64,000 bases of DNA from NCBI RefSeq assembly GCF_016892765.1, contig NZ_JAFEMD010000013.1:1-64000 (forward strand), in the 5' to 3' direction. The position numbers were made by a program, and so were the translations under genes. Origin of the DNA: Microvirga arvi (GTDB lineage Bacteria > Pseudomonadota > Alphaproteobacteria > Rhizobiales > Beijerinckiaceae). Below, one piece after another: positions 54,861 to 64,000 of the stretch (positions are counted from its first letter, which is position 1; every line of letters begins with the position of its first letter). The notes under the pieces are model-generated. The model was not told the DNA's origin. It was given only the letters and a program-made list of their open reading frames with translations, and did not search any database.

Positions 54861-55781
54861 TCAAACCCCCAGATTGAACACCCGGTGCGGCACGAGCTCA
54901 CCGCGCTCCACATCGCCCACGGCGACGAGCACGCCGTTGCAGGTGGCATAGACTTTTCCTGAGAGCGGCGCTTCGCGGCCGCGCAGAATGATCGACTGGC
55001 CACGCATCAGGCGGGCGGCCATATCGCGGCTGACCGCAATCGCAGGGATCTCGTTCAAAGCGGTTTCGACCGGGCGCAAAGCCGCCGGATCGGCGGCGAC
55101 GTCGTCCACTGTCACGGCATCATGCTCCGTGAACGGTCCGACGCGGGTGCGCCGCAGGGCCGCGATGTGGCCGAGGCAGCCGAGCGCTCGGCCGAGATCG
55201 CGGGCGATGGCGCGCACATAGGTGCCCTTGCCGCAATCGGCCTCGATCACCGAGCGGTTGCCCTCATGGTGGATCAGGGAGAGGCGATCAATCTCGACCG
55301 TGCGGGGCTGCAGCTCCACCACCTCGCCATCGCGGGCAAGGTCATAGGCGCGCTCGCCGGCGATCTTGATGGCGGAGAAACGCGGCGGCACCTGCTGCAC
55401 CTGTCCGGTGAAACGGGGCAGGTGAGCTTCGATCTCGACCGGGTCCGGCAGCTTGTCCGTGCGCTCGACGATCTCGCCCTCGGTGTCGTCCGTCGTCGTC
55501 TCCGCGCCCCAGGCGATGGTGAACACGTAGGATTTGCGTCCGTCCATGACGAAGGGCACGGTCTTGGTCGCCTCGCCCAGCGCAATCGGCAGGATGCCGG
55601 AGGCGAGCGGGTCGAGGGTGCCGGCATGTCCCGCCTTCTTGGCGGAGAGGCCGCGCTTGACCACGGCGACCGCATGGGTCGAGGTCATGCCGACGCCTTT
55701 GTCGAGGATGATCCATCCGTTGACGTCGCGCTTCTTCGGGCGGTCGCCGTGCGGCCTCCGCTGCGGGCGTTCCTCGCTCAT
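54861..55781 (-). CDS. truB: tRNA pseudouridine-55 synthase TruB
   Basis: A 306-residue enzyme converting U55 of tRNAs to pseudouridine. Catalytic D57 is in [16 protein letters not shown]; other motifs are [40 protein letters not shown] and [20 protein letters not shown]. The N-terminal PUA-like C-terminal domain of some TruBs is short here. It overlaps rbfA by four bases (ATGA), and the unit rbfA-truB follows infB in the conserved nusA-infB-rbfA-truB-rpsO order. Confidence 0.95.
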   Translation of the reverse strand: MSEERPQRRPHGDRPKKRDVNGWIILDKGVGMTSTHAVAVVKRGLSAKKAGHAGTLDPLASGILPIALGEATKTVPFVMDGRKSYVFTIAWGAETTTDDTEGEIVERTDKLPDPVEIEAHLPRFTGQVQQVPPRFSAIKIAGERAYDLARDGEVVELQPRTVEIDRLSLIHHEGNRSVIEADCGKGTYVRAIARDLGRALGCLGHIAALRRTRVGPFTEHDAVTVDDVAADPAALRPVETALNEIPAIAVSRDMAARLMRGQSIILRGREAPLSGKVYATCNGVLVAVGDVERGELVPHRVFNLGV

Positions 55782-56206
55782 CGCTCTGACTCGCTGTCCT
55801 CGTCGGAGAGGTCGGGCCTGACGGTGTCGCGGGCGACGCGCTCGGAGCGCAGCAGCGCGTCGATGCGGGCGGCCTCATCGAAGCTCTCGTCGCGGCGGAA
55901 GCGAAGATCGGGCGCGAATTTCAAGTTCACCCGGCGGGCGACCTCCTGGCGCAGCAGCTTCCTGTTCTTGTCGAGGGCCTTGAGCACGGCTTCCTCGTCC
56001 CGGCCGCCCAGCGGCATGACATAGGCGGTGGCGAGCTTGAGGTCCGGCGACATGCGCACTTCGGGGATCGTGATGACGTTCTTCGTCAGCACGTCGTCCT
56101 GCAGATCGCCGCGGGAGAGGACCTCGGCGAGCGCGTGACGCACGAGCTCGGCGACGCGCTGCTGGCGCTGGGTGGGTCCAGTGGTTTGTTCGAAACGTTT
56201 GGCCAT
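55778..56206 (-). CDS. rbfA: Ribosome-binding factor A
   Basis: A 142-residue KH-like 30S assembly factor needed for 16S maturation. Recognisable parts: [80 protein letters not shown] and [16 protein letters not shown]. The C-terminal acidic tail ([11 protein letters not shown]) is typical of alphaproteobacteria. It starts 157 bases after infB, with a short hairpin repeat between, and overlaps truB. Confidence 0.94.
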   Translation of the reverse strand: MAKRFEQTTGPTQRQQRVAELVRHALAEVLSRGDLQDDVLTKNVITIPEVRMSPDLKLATAYVMPLGGRDEEAVLKALDKNRKLLRQEVARRVNLKFAPDLRFRRDESFDEAARIDALLRSERVARDTVRPDLSDEDSESER

Positions 56207-56305
56207 TGTTTGTCTCCGGGGTTGGACCGGACCATTGCGAGATGAATGGCCGGGTCGGGCCCAGCCTCTCGATTCTGTGAAAATTCAAGCCCATCAAAGC
56301 GAGAT

Positions 56306-56326
56306 CACCGGGACAAGCCCGGTGAC
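56306..56326. repeat. Short TCACCGGG hairpin between infB and rbfA
   Basis: TCACCGGG and CCCGGTGA flank ACAAG. It resembles the inner arms of the TCAT-CCGGG repeat family (CCGGGACAAGCCCGG), so it is a shortened or degenerate member. Confidence 0.6.
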
Positions 56327-56363
56327 GACGCATTGTTTCAGGAATGAGGAGCGAAACGACGCC

Positions 56364-59243
56364 TTACAGCGACCGCTTCACCTCTTCCACGCGGTAGCAT
56401 TCGATCAGGTCGCCGACGCGCATGTCCTGGTAGTTCTCGAAGGACATGCCGCATTCCTGACCGGACGTGACCTCGCGGGCATCATCCTTGAAGCGCTTGA
56501 GCTGCGAGAGCCTGCCTTCGTGGATCACCACGTTGTCGCGGATCAGGCGGACATGGGCGCCGCGCTGCACCACGCCGTCGAGGACGCGGCAGCCGGCGAT
56601 CTTGCCGACCTTCGAGACGTTGAACACCTCGAGGATCTGCGCCTCGCCGAGCCGCTCCTCGCGGAGCGTCGGAGCGAGCAGACCTGACATCGCCGCCTTC
56701 ACGTCATCCACGAGGTCGTAGATGATGTTGTAGTAGCGGATCTCGATGCCGGCACGCTCGGCCGCCTCGCGCGCTTCCTTATGGGCACGCACGTTGAAGG
56801 CGAGGATGATGGCGTTCGATGCTTCCGCCAGGGTGACATCGGATTCCGAGATGCCGCCGACGCCGGCCTGGATGATGCGGGCGGCGACTTCCTCGTTGCC
56901 CACCTTTTCCAGCGCGCCGACGATGGCTTCCGCCGAGCCCTGCACGTCGGCCCGGACCACGAGCGGGAATTCCTTGCGGCCCGCTCCGGCCTTGAGGTCG
57001 TGCATCATGTCGGCCAGCGTCCGTCCGGCCGAGCCCATGCGGGCGGCCTGACGCTCGCGCTTCTGGCGGGTGCGGTACTCGGTGACCTCGCGGGCGCGGG
57101 CCTCCGACTCGACCACCGCCACGCGGTCGCCGGCTTCCGGAGTGCCGTTGAAGCCCAGAACCTCGACCGGGACGGAGGGACCTGCCTCCTTCACGTTGGC
57201 GCCGAGATCGTTGATCAGGGCGCGCACGCGGCCCCATTCTGCACCGGCCACGACGATGTCGCCGGTGCGTAGCGTTCCGCGCTGCACGAGCACGGTGGCC
57301 ACGGGACCACGGCCGCGATCGAGCTTCGCCTCGATGACGGTGCCTTCCGCCGAGCGCTCGGCATTGGCCTTGAGCTCGAGGATTTCGGCCTGGAGCTGGA
57401 GACCTTCGAGCAGGGTCTCGAGACCGTCCCGCGTCTTGGCGGAGACCTCGAATTCGAGGGTTTCGCCGCCCATCGACTCGACGACGATGGAGTGCTGCAG
57501 CAGCTCGGTGCGAACCCGCTGCGGGTTGGCGTCGGGCTTGTCGATCTTGTTAATCGCCACGATCAGCGGCACGCCGGCCGCCTGCGCGTGGTTGATGGCC
57601 TCGATGGTCTGCGGCATGACGCCATCATCGGCCGCCACCACCAGCACGACGATATCCGTCACCTTGGCGCCACGGGCGCGCATGGCCGTGAAGGCGGCGT
57701 GGCCGGGTGTGTCGATGAAGGTGATCTTGCCGCCGAGGGGCGAGGTCACCTGATAGGCGCCGATATGCTGGGTGATGCCGCCGGCTTCGCCGGAGACCAC
57801 GTTGGTCTTGCGGATCGCGTCGAGCAGCGAGGTCTTGCCGTGGTCGACGTGGCCCATGATGGTCACGACCGGCGGACGGGTGACGAGGTTCTCGTCCACA
57901 TCCGGCGTATCGAACAGACCTTCCTCGACGTCCGATTCAGCAACGCGCTTCACCGTATGGCCGAGCTCTTCCGCAATCAGCTGGGCTGAATCGGAATCGA
58001 TCACGTCGGTGATCTTGTGCATCTGGCCTTGCTTCATCAGCATCTTGATCACGTCCACGGCGCGTTCCGACATGCGGTTGGCGAGTTCCTGGATGGTGAT
58101 CGTCTCGGGAATGATCACCTCGCGGGCGATCTTTTCCTTCTGTTCCACCTGGCGGTGACCCATGAGACGCTGGTTGCGACGACGGAAGGCAGCGAGCGAG
58201 CGGGTACGCTCGTCCTCGCCCGAGGTCGCGTTGGCGAGCGTCAGACGGCCGCGGCGCTTCTCCTCGCCGGGGGCAGCCTTCGGGGTCTTCGGCAGAGCCG
58301 CGGGCTTTGCCGCAACGCCCGGACGACGGATGGTGCGTGCACCCTCGTCGTCATCCACCACGACAGCGCGGGCGGCAACGGGCGGAGCCGTGCGGGCATG
58401 GGGCTTTGCCGTTTCCGGATCGGGCACGACCGGCGCAGCCGGGCGCGCCATATGGTTCAGGCTCGGCGGACGGCCACCCGTAGTTCCGACGCCTGGACGG
58501 CTGAAGCCACCCGAGCGGGGTCCGTCAGAACGCGGGCCGCTCGGGCGCGGGCCGTCGGAGCGGGCCCCGGCGGGACGCGGGCGATCCGGGCGGGGACCAT
58601 CGAAACGGCCACCCTCCTGGCGCGGAGCGCCGGTTCGGGCTGATGGAGCGGAATTCTGAGCCTGACGCGGGGCCTCTTCGCCCAAGCGGCGACGGGCCTC
58701 CTCCTCGGCGCGGCGCTTACGCTCCTCGTCCTGGCGACGGCGCTCGTCTTCCTCGCGCTTGCGGGCCTCGGCGGCTTCGCGATCCTTGGCCTCGGCGGCC
58801 TCGCGCTCGGCGCGGCGGGCATCCTCTTCGACCTGCTTTTTGCGGTCTTCCTCGTCACGGCGGCGCGCATCGACGAGCGCGTTCATGCGGGCATCGCGCT
58901 CCTGCTCGGAGAGCGTCTGCAGCACCATGCCGCCGGAACGGGGCGTGTTCGGCGCGGACCGCTGCGGACGTGCTCCTTGAGCGGGAGCCGCCGGCTTCGG
59001 CGTCGGGGCAGCCGGCCTGGGCGCAGCCGCGGGAGCCGCGGCCTGTTGCGGCGCGGGTCTTTCGTCCTTGCCCCCGGTGGGGCCGACAGCAGGCCGACGC
59101 TTCACCGTCTCGACCACGACCGACTTGGATCGGCCATGGGAGAAGCTTTGGCGCACCACGCCCTGTTCGACGGGGCGCTTCAGAGAAAGCGTCTTGGGCG
59201 ACACATGAAGAGTCTTGTCGCCCTGGTTTTTCGTATCGGTCAT
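56364..59243 (-). CDS. infB: Translation initiation factor IF-2
   Basis: A 959-residue GTPase that positions fMet-tRNA on the 30S subunit. The N-terminal ~330 residues are low complexity, with long Arg/Glu/Ala runs ([20 protein letters not shown]) and GPR repeats ([20 protein letters not shown]). The G domain has [30 protein letters not shown] and [11 protein letters not shown]. Domains II-IV follow ([40 protein letters not shown]). The N-terminal expansion is typical of alphaproteobacterial IF-2. It overlaps ylxR by four bases. Confidence 0.96.
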   Translation of the reverse strand: MTDTKNQGDKTLHVSPKTLSLKRPVEQGVVRQSFSHGRSKSVVVETVKRRPAVGPTGGKDERPAPQQAAAPAAAPRPAAPTPKPAAPAQGARPQRSAPNTPRSGGMVLQTLSEQERDARMNALVDARRRDEEDRKKQVEEDARRAEREAAEAKDREAAEARKREEDERRRQDEERKRRAEEEARRRLGEEAPRQAQNSAPSARTGAPRQEGGRFDGPRPDRPRPAGARSDGPRPSGPRSDGPRSGGFSRPGVGTTGGRPPSLNHMARPAAPVVPDPETAKPHARTAPPVAARAVVVDDDEGARTIRRPGVAAKPAALPKTPKAAPGEEKRRGRLTLANATSGEDERTRSLAAFRRRNQRLMGHRQVEQKEKIAREVIIPETITIQELANRMSERAVDVIKMLMKQGQMHKITDVIDSDSAQLIAEELGHTVKRVAESDVEEGLFDTPDVDENLVTRPPVVTIMGHVDHGKTSLLDAIRKTNVVSGEAGGITQHIGAYQVTSPLGGKITFIDTPGHAAFTAMRARGAKVTDIVVLVVAADDGVMPQTIEAINHAQAAGVPLIVAINKIDKPDANPQRVRTELLQHSIVVESMGGETLEFEVSAKTRDGLETLLEGLQLQAEILELKANAERSAEGTVIEAKLDRGRGPVATVLVQRGTLRTGDIVVAGAEWGRVRALINDLGANVKEAGPSVPVEVLGFNGTPEAGDRVAVVESEARAREVTEYRTRQKRERQAARMGSAGRTLADMMHDLKAGAGRKEFPLVVRADVQGSAEAIVGALEKVGNEEVAARIIQAGVGGISESDVTLAEASNAIILAFNVRAHKEAREAAERAGIEIRYYNIIYDLVDDVKAAMSGLLAPTLREERLGEAQILEVFNVSKVGKIAGCRVLDGVVQRGAHVRLIRDNVVIHEGRLSQLKRFKDDAREVTSGQECGMSFENYQDMRVGDLIECYRVEEVKRSL

Positions 59244-59911
59244 TCCGCCTCAGTTCCTGCGGGTTTCATAGTCGTGGGTTCGCCGGTCTCGTTTTCGAGG
59301 CCAGTTTGATCGGCGTCGATGCCGCGAAAGGTGCGGTAACGATGCCAGCGGTTCAGAAAGCCGTCGCTCCCAGCGCCCGCGACGAGGGCAGCATGTATCA
59401 CATGTGTCCGGCCTAATGCCAAATCCAATTCGTCATTCGACAATTCTTGGATGACCGGAAAGTGAGATATTGCGTCGCCGAGGCGTTTTCGCAACTGGTT
59501 CGCTAATTTTCTTCGCCCATCTTCTGCCGCCTCTGCGGCATGAATAAGGGCAACGATGGGTTTATCCGTGATCGCCGACTCGACTTTGTGAAAGCCGGTG
59601 ATCACCCCGCCCGCCTTGTTGGCGAGCGCCAAACCCTGGCGCAGGTCGTCCCGGAGAAGGCGCTCGATGTCCTGGGCCAGGGTCTCGGGAGCCTTGGCCT
59701 CGGCCTTGAAGGCGCGGGAGAAGAGGCGGCGTTTGGCCGCTTCCTCCACGATGTCGGAGCGGGCCGTGACCCAGACGCCGCGGCCCGGCAGCTTAGCCTT
59801 AAGATCGGGCACGACCTGGTGGTCGGGTCCGAGGACAAAGCGGATCAGTTCCGCGGGGCCTTTCGCCTCGCGGGTGACGATGCAGGTGCGCTCCGGTTCA
59901 TGCCGCGGCAC
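59240..59911 (-). CDS. ylxR: YlxR/DUF448 RNA-binding protein with C-terminal L7Ae-like domain
   Basis: A 223-residue protein. The N-terminal DUF448 domain has [40 protein letters not shown] and [20 protein letters not shown]. The C-terminal half ([40 protein letters not shown]) resembles the L7Ae/L30e fold, as in alphaproteobacterial fusions of YlxR and YlxQ. It lies between nusA and infB, the conserved place. It overlaps infB by four bases. Confidence 0.88.
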   Translation of the reverse strand: MPRHEPERTCIVTREAKGPAELIRFVLGPDHQVVPDLKAKLPGRGVWVTARSDIVEEAAKRRLFSRAFKAEAKAPETLAQDIERLLRDDLRQGLALANKAGGVITGFHKVESAITDKPIVALIHAAEAAEDGRRKLANQLRKRLGDAISHFPVIQELSNDELDLALGRTHVIHAALVAGAGSDGFLNRWHRYRTFRGIDADQTGLENETGEPTTMKPAGTEAE

Positions 59912-59939
59912 GGGTGCTGACCTCGCTTTACCATGACCG

Positions 59940-61559
<1,620 letters not shown>

Positions 61560-61635
61560 CGAGGTCGCTCCTTAATTCGGTTTCTTCTCAGAGCAGGATG
61601 CCGTCACGGCCTCCCGCTCATATTCCTTTGGTTTG

Positions 61636-61681
61636 CGCATGATCGTGTCGGTGAACCGGGGTCCACTTCACCGGATCATGC
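61636..61681 (-). repeat. 46-bp REP-like palindrome, copy 2, at the rimP 3' end
   Basis: On the minus strand it begins GCATGATCCGGTGAAGTGG and matches copy 1 (8609-8654) at 43 of 46 positions. The TGA of rimP lies inside it (61676-61678), so the rimP C-terminus ends in the repeat. Confidence 0.85.
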
Positions 61682-62293
61682 GTTGGACGGGTCCCGCGGC
61701 TCATCGGGCGCTTCGACCATATCCGTGTCTTCATCAAGATCGTCCGTGGTCGGCGCGGTTCCCCGGCGCAGCGATTCACGGATGAGGTCATCGGTCAGAA
61801 CGAGGTGAGCCTCGCCGAGATCCGTCAGGGGCAGGCGCGCGATGGGGTCGAGGCCTTCCTTCACGTCCGGCAACTCGACAACGAGCATTCCGTTCTCCAC
61901 GCCCCGGAGAAAACCCCGGAAACGCTTGCGGCCTTCCAAGGGCACGGCCATCTCGATCTTCGCGTCGTAGCCGGTCCAGCGCTCGAAATCGCTGATCCGC
62001 ACGAGCGGGCGATCGATCCCCGGCGAGGAGATTTCGAGGTAATAGGCGGTGTCGATCGGATCTTCGAGGTCGAGAACCGGCGAAATCGCCCGGCTCACCG
62101 TCTCGCAATCGCTGACCGACATGGTGCCGTCCGGCCTCTCGGCCATGATCTGCACCGTGCATCCGTTTTGGCCGGTGACCCGCACCCGTACGAGATTGAA
62201 GCCCAGATCCTCGATCACGGGCTCGACGATGGCCGCCACTCGGGCGGCTACGCCGTTCTCGGTAATCAGCCGCTTGTCGCGTTCGTTCGTCAT
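61676..62293 (-). CDS. rimP: Ribosome maturation factor RimP
   Basis: A 205-residue 30S maturation factor. ATG 62293 ([20 protein letters not shown]) is used; a much longer in-frame extension covers the leader and is rejected. Typical parts: [60 protein letters not shown] and [12 protein letters not shown]. The C-terminal acidic tail ([20 protein letters not shown]) ends where a REP-like repeat begins. It leads the rimP-nusA-ylxR-infB-rbfA-truB cluster and has a promoter and attenuator-like hairpin upstream. Confidence 0.95.
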   Translation of the reverse strand: MTNERDKRLITENGVAARVAAIVEPVIEDLGFNLVRVRVTGQNGCTVQIMAERPDGTMSVSDCETVSRAISPVLDLEDPIDTAYYLEISSPGIDRPLVRISDFERWTGYDAKIEMAVPLEGRKRFRGFLRGVENGMLVVELPDVKEGLDPIARLPLTDLGEAHLVLTDDLIRESLRRGTAPTTDDLDEDTDMVEAPDEPRDPSNA

Positions 62294-62324
62294 GGTTCTC
62301 CGCACGCTCCGGCGTTCAAGCAAT

Positions 62325-62356
62325 AAAAAAGAGCGGACCCGGTGGGGCCCACTCTT
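62325..62356 (-). terminator. Attenuator-like hairpin in the rimP-nusA-infB leader
   Basis: Minus-strand RNA pairs AAGAGUGGGCCC with GGGUCCGCUCUU over 12 bp around a CACC loop, then UUUUUUAUUG. Two positions are G-U pairs in this RNA but would be mismatches (C-A, A-C) on the plus strand, so it works on the minus strand. It lies 32 bases before the rimP start codon and about 40-70 bases after the promoter. Confidence 0.8.
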
Positions 62357-62395
62357 GACCAGCAGCTTGACGCTGCAACCAGAGCTGACGTGCAA

Positions 62396-62424
62396 CTTAT
62401 AGCGATTCAAGCCCAAAAAAGCAA
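62396..62424 (-). promoter_or_regulatory. Sigma-70-type promoter for the rimP-nusA-infB operon
   Basis: On the minus strand TTGCTT (62424-62419), a 17-base spacer, then TATAAG (62401-62396). This places a transcription start near 62389, roughly 95 bases upstream of the rimP ATG, so the attenuator-like hairpin lies inside the 5' leader. Confidence 0.65.
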
Positions 62425-62546
62425 GAGTCATGCAAAAGACCTGCCCGACCCACCCGGCCCGACAGGCCAAGCTGCCTCCGGAAGGCTGCGCCGTCGCGGC
62501 ACCGCTTGGTCTATGATAGGGAATCCTGTCTCTCGGGAGCCGTGCC

Positions 62547-63545
62547 TTGAAGCTGTCCCGCCTCCTCATCCTCTTGGTTCTTCTGCTGGCGGCAGCCGCC
62601 GCCTTCTGGCGTTTCAGTCGGCCCCAGGAGGTCGCTCTCGTGCTCCCGAGGCGCGGCGAGGCCGCCGAGATCGTCTATGCCACGGGTATCGTCGAGCCAC
62701 GCATCTGGGCCAAGGTGACGCCCCTGCTGCGGGAGCGGATCATCGAACTGTGCAATTGCGAGGGCGAAGCCGTAGAGCGCGGGGCCGTACTCGCCCGCCT
62801 CGACAGTCGCCAGCCCGAGGCGACCCTGGCGGAATTACGGGCACGGCAGAAATTCGCCGCTGCCGATTACGACCGGGTTGCAGCTCTGGTGGAGCGCCGG
62901 GTCGCCAGCGAACAGGCCCTCGATCGGGCGCGCAGCGAGCACGGCCAGATCCAGGCTCTCATCGCGGGCCAGGAGACGCGGCTCGAATCCTATGTCCTCC
63001 GAGCGCCGGTCAGCGGCATCGTCCTGCGCCAGGACGGGGAGGTGGGAGAGGTGGCCGAGCCCGGGACGATTCTGTTCTGGGTGGGAGAGCCCAAGCCCCT
63101 CCAGGTGGAGGCCGAGGTGAACGAAGAGGACATCCCCCGCGTCGCCGTCGGGCAGCGCGCCGTCCTCAAGGCCGATGCCTTTCCGGATCAGGTGCTGGAG
63201 GCCAAGGTCGGGTCGATCACGCCCAAGGGCGATCCCGTCGCCAAGACCTACCGCATTCACCTGGCCCTGCCGGAGGACACACCCGTGCGCATCGGCATGA
63301 CGGTGGAGGTGAACGTGATCGTCCGCGTCGCGTCCGGTGCGCTTCTGGTTCCCACCAACGTTCTGCGGAGCGGCAGCCTCTTCGTGGTCGAAGGCGGCGT
63401 GGCCCGCCGGCGGGACGTGAAGGTCGGCATTCGCGGAACCGGCCACACGCAAATCCAAGAAGGGCTTGTCGAAACGGACAGGGTGATCGCTCCCTTCCCG
63501 GATGATCTGACGGACGGGACGAAGGTTTCGGAAAAGAGGGGATAA
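62547..63545 (+). CDS. HlyD-type periplasmic adaptor of an efflux/ABC system
   Basis: A 332-residue membrane fusion protein. It starts at TTG 62547 with GGGAG about 9 bases upstream. The N-terminal hydrophobic anchor is [20 protein letters not shown], then the lipoyl/barrel-sandwich halves ([40 protein letters not shown]) joined by a coiled-coil hairpin (about 90-150), and a beta-barrel ([20 protein letters not shown]). It sits directly before an FtsX/MacB-like permease gene, so the substrate is probably exported by an ABC efflux pump. Substrate unknown. Confidence 0.87.
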   Translation: MKLSRLLILLVLLLAAAAAFWRFSRPQEVALVLPRRGEAAEIVYATGIVEPRIWAKVTPLLRERIIELCNCEGEAVERGAVLARLDSRQPEATLAELRARQKFAAADYDRVAALVERRVASEQALDRARSEHGQIQALIAGQETRLESYVLRAPVSGIVLRQDGEVGEVAEPGTILFWVGEPKPLQVEAEVNEEDIPRVAVGQRAVLKADAFPDQVLEAKVGSITPKGDPVAKTYRIHLALPEDTPVRIGMTVEVNVIVRVASGALLVPTNVLRSGSLFVVEGGVARRRDVKVGIRGTGHTQIQEGLVETDRVIAPFPDDLTDGTKVSEKRG

Positions 63546-63547
63546 GC

Positions 63548-64000
63548 ATGCGCCTCGTCCTCGAACTCGCCCTGACCCATATCGCCGGACGCGGCCGGCA
63601 GACCCTCGTGGCGATCCTGGGCGTGGCGCTGGGCGTCGGCTTCTCCATCGCCATGGCGGCCCTGATGCAGGGTACGGAGAAGGACTTCATTGCCCAGCTC
63701 GTCGACACCATGCCGCATGTGCAGATCAGCGACGAACGCCGCACGGCGCGCCGGCAGCCGGCGGAGGATCTGTTCGCCGCCACGCAGTTCGAGGGCCTGC
63801 GGCCGAAGGAGGACCGCCGCGGCATCCTCAATCCTGCTGCCGCCACGGCCGCCTTGCGCTCCTGGGTGCCCGGAAGCATGGCCCAGAGCCTGCGGACGCA
63901 GGGCGTGATCCGTTATGCGGGCCGTGACGTCGGCGTCTCGGTCATCGGCATCGAGCCGGAGATCGAGGTCCGGGTCTCGTCGGTGGCAGGCGACTTCGTG
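63548..64000 (+). CDS. FtsX/MacB-like ABC transporter permease (partial)
   Basis: An open reading frame from ATG 63548 with no stop before the window end, giving the first 151 residues. It begins MRLVLELALTHIAGRGRQTL with an N-terminal membrane helix (VAILGVALGVGFSIAMAALM) and then a large periplasmic domain (DFIAQLVDTMPHVQISDERR, VIRYAGRDVGVSVIGIEPEI). This layout matches MacB/LolE-type permeases that pair with an HlyD adaptor. It starts two bases after the adaptor gene, so the two are one operon. The ATPase would be downstream and is not visible. Confidence 0.75.
   Translation, partial: MRLVLELALTHIAGRGRQTLVAILGVALGVGFSIAMAALMQGTEKDFIAQLVDTMPHVQISDERRTARRQPAEDLFAATQFEGLRPKEDRRGILNPAAATAALRSWVPGSMAQSLRTQGVIRYAGRDVGVSVIGIEPEIEVRVSSVAGDFV

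Overview
The window is a high-GC (roughly two-thirds GC by eye), densely coded chromosomal segment of an alphaproteobacterium of the order Hyphomicrobiales. Methylobacteriaceae (for example Microvirga) is my best family-level guess; it rests on gene order and protein flavour only. Support for the order comes from the ftsK-lolA-xthA and hemE/ppsR-maf-aroE-coaE-dnaQ-secB-timA-mltA-smr blocks, a hisB-DUF2628-hisH-hisA-hisF-hisE-coaA block, a BA14K-family protein, an HWE-family histidine kinase and EcfG-type promoter motifs. I found no rRNA, tRNA, CRISPR array or insertion sequence.

Layout. 1-7.3 kb: end of ftsK, lolA, xthA, an HWE kinase, a response regulator plus cNMP-binding protein pair, an L,D-transpeptidase and an ABC-F ATPase. 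7.6-12.9 kb: a YggS-type PLP protein, leuS-lptE-holA. 12.9-18.7 kb: the chromosome segregation/tRNA modification block mnmE, mnmG-rsmG-parA-parB, with two perfect parS sites. 18.8-26.1 kb: a DUF255 protein, an Lrp regulator with a divergent DMT exporter, a 32-residue membrane protein, rho, an FMN-binding protein, hemJ and hemE. 26.1-26.5 kb: a non-coding gap that looks like the chromosomal origin. 26.5-30.1 kb: ppsR-maf-aroE-coaE-dnaQ. 30.2-30.9 kb: a lower-GC toxin-antitoxin pair. 31.1-36.2 kb: secB, timA-mltA-smr, an XRE regulator and a PfkB kinase. 36.2-44.5 kb: ChaC, DUF202 and DUF2279 proteins, then the his block with coaA and a methionine aminopeptidase gene. 44.7-51.2 kb: hslVU, an endonuclease III-like protein, BA14K, RidA, an FMN-binding protein and a three-module adenylate cyclase. 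51.2-62.4 kb: pnp, rpsO, truB, rbfA, infB, ylxR, nusA and rimP, all leftward. 62.5-64 kb: an HlyD-type adaptor and the start of an ABC permease.

The most informative region is 13-27 kb. The hemE/ppsR gap carries two exact TTAA-N7-TTAA CtrA-type sites, a perfect TTATCCACA DnaA box, and three tandem 8-mers that each contain a GANTC (CcrM) site. The nearest parS is about 9 kb away, next to parAB. Together these describe an origin-plus-centromere region like that of Caulobacter.

The second theme is intergenic repeats. At least four hairpin-forming families are scattered through the window. Some are nested inside others, and three run into the 3' ends of genes and supply their stop codons. Other regulatory signals include EcfG-type stress promoters, an attenuator-like hairpin in the rimP leader, a hairpin just upstream of leuS, and a hairpin between rpsO and pnp.
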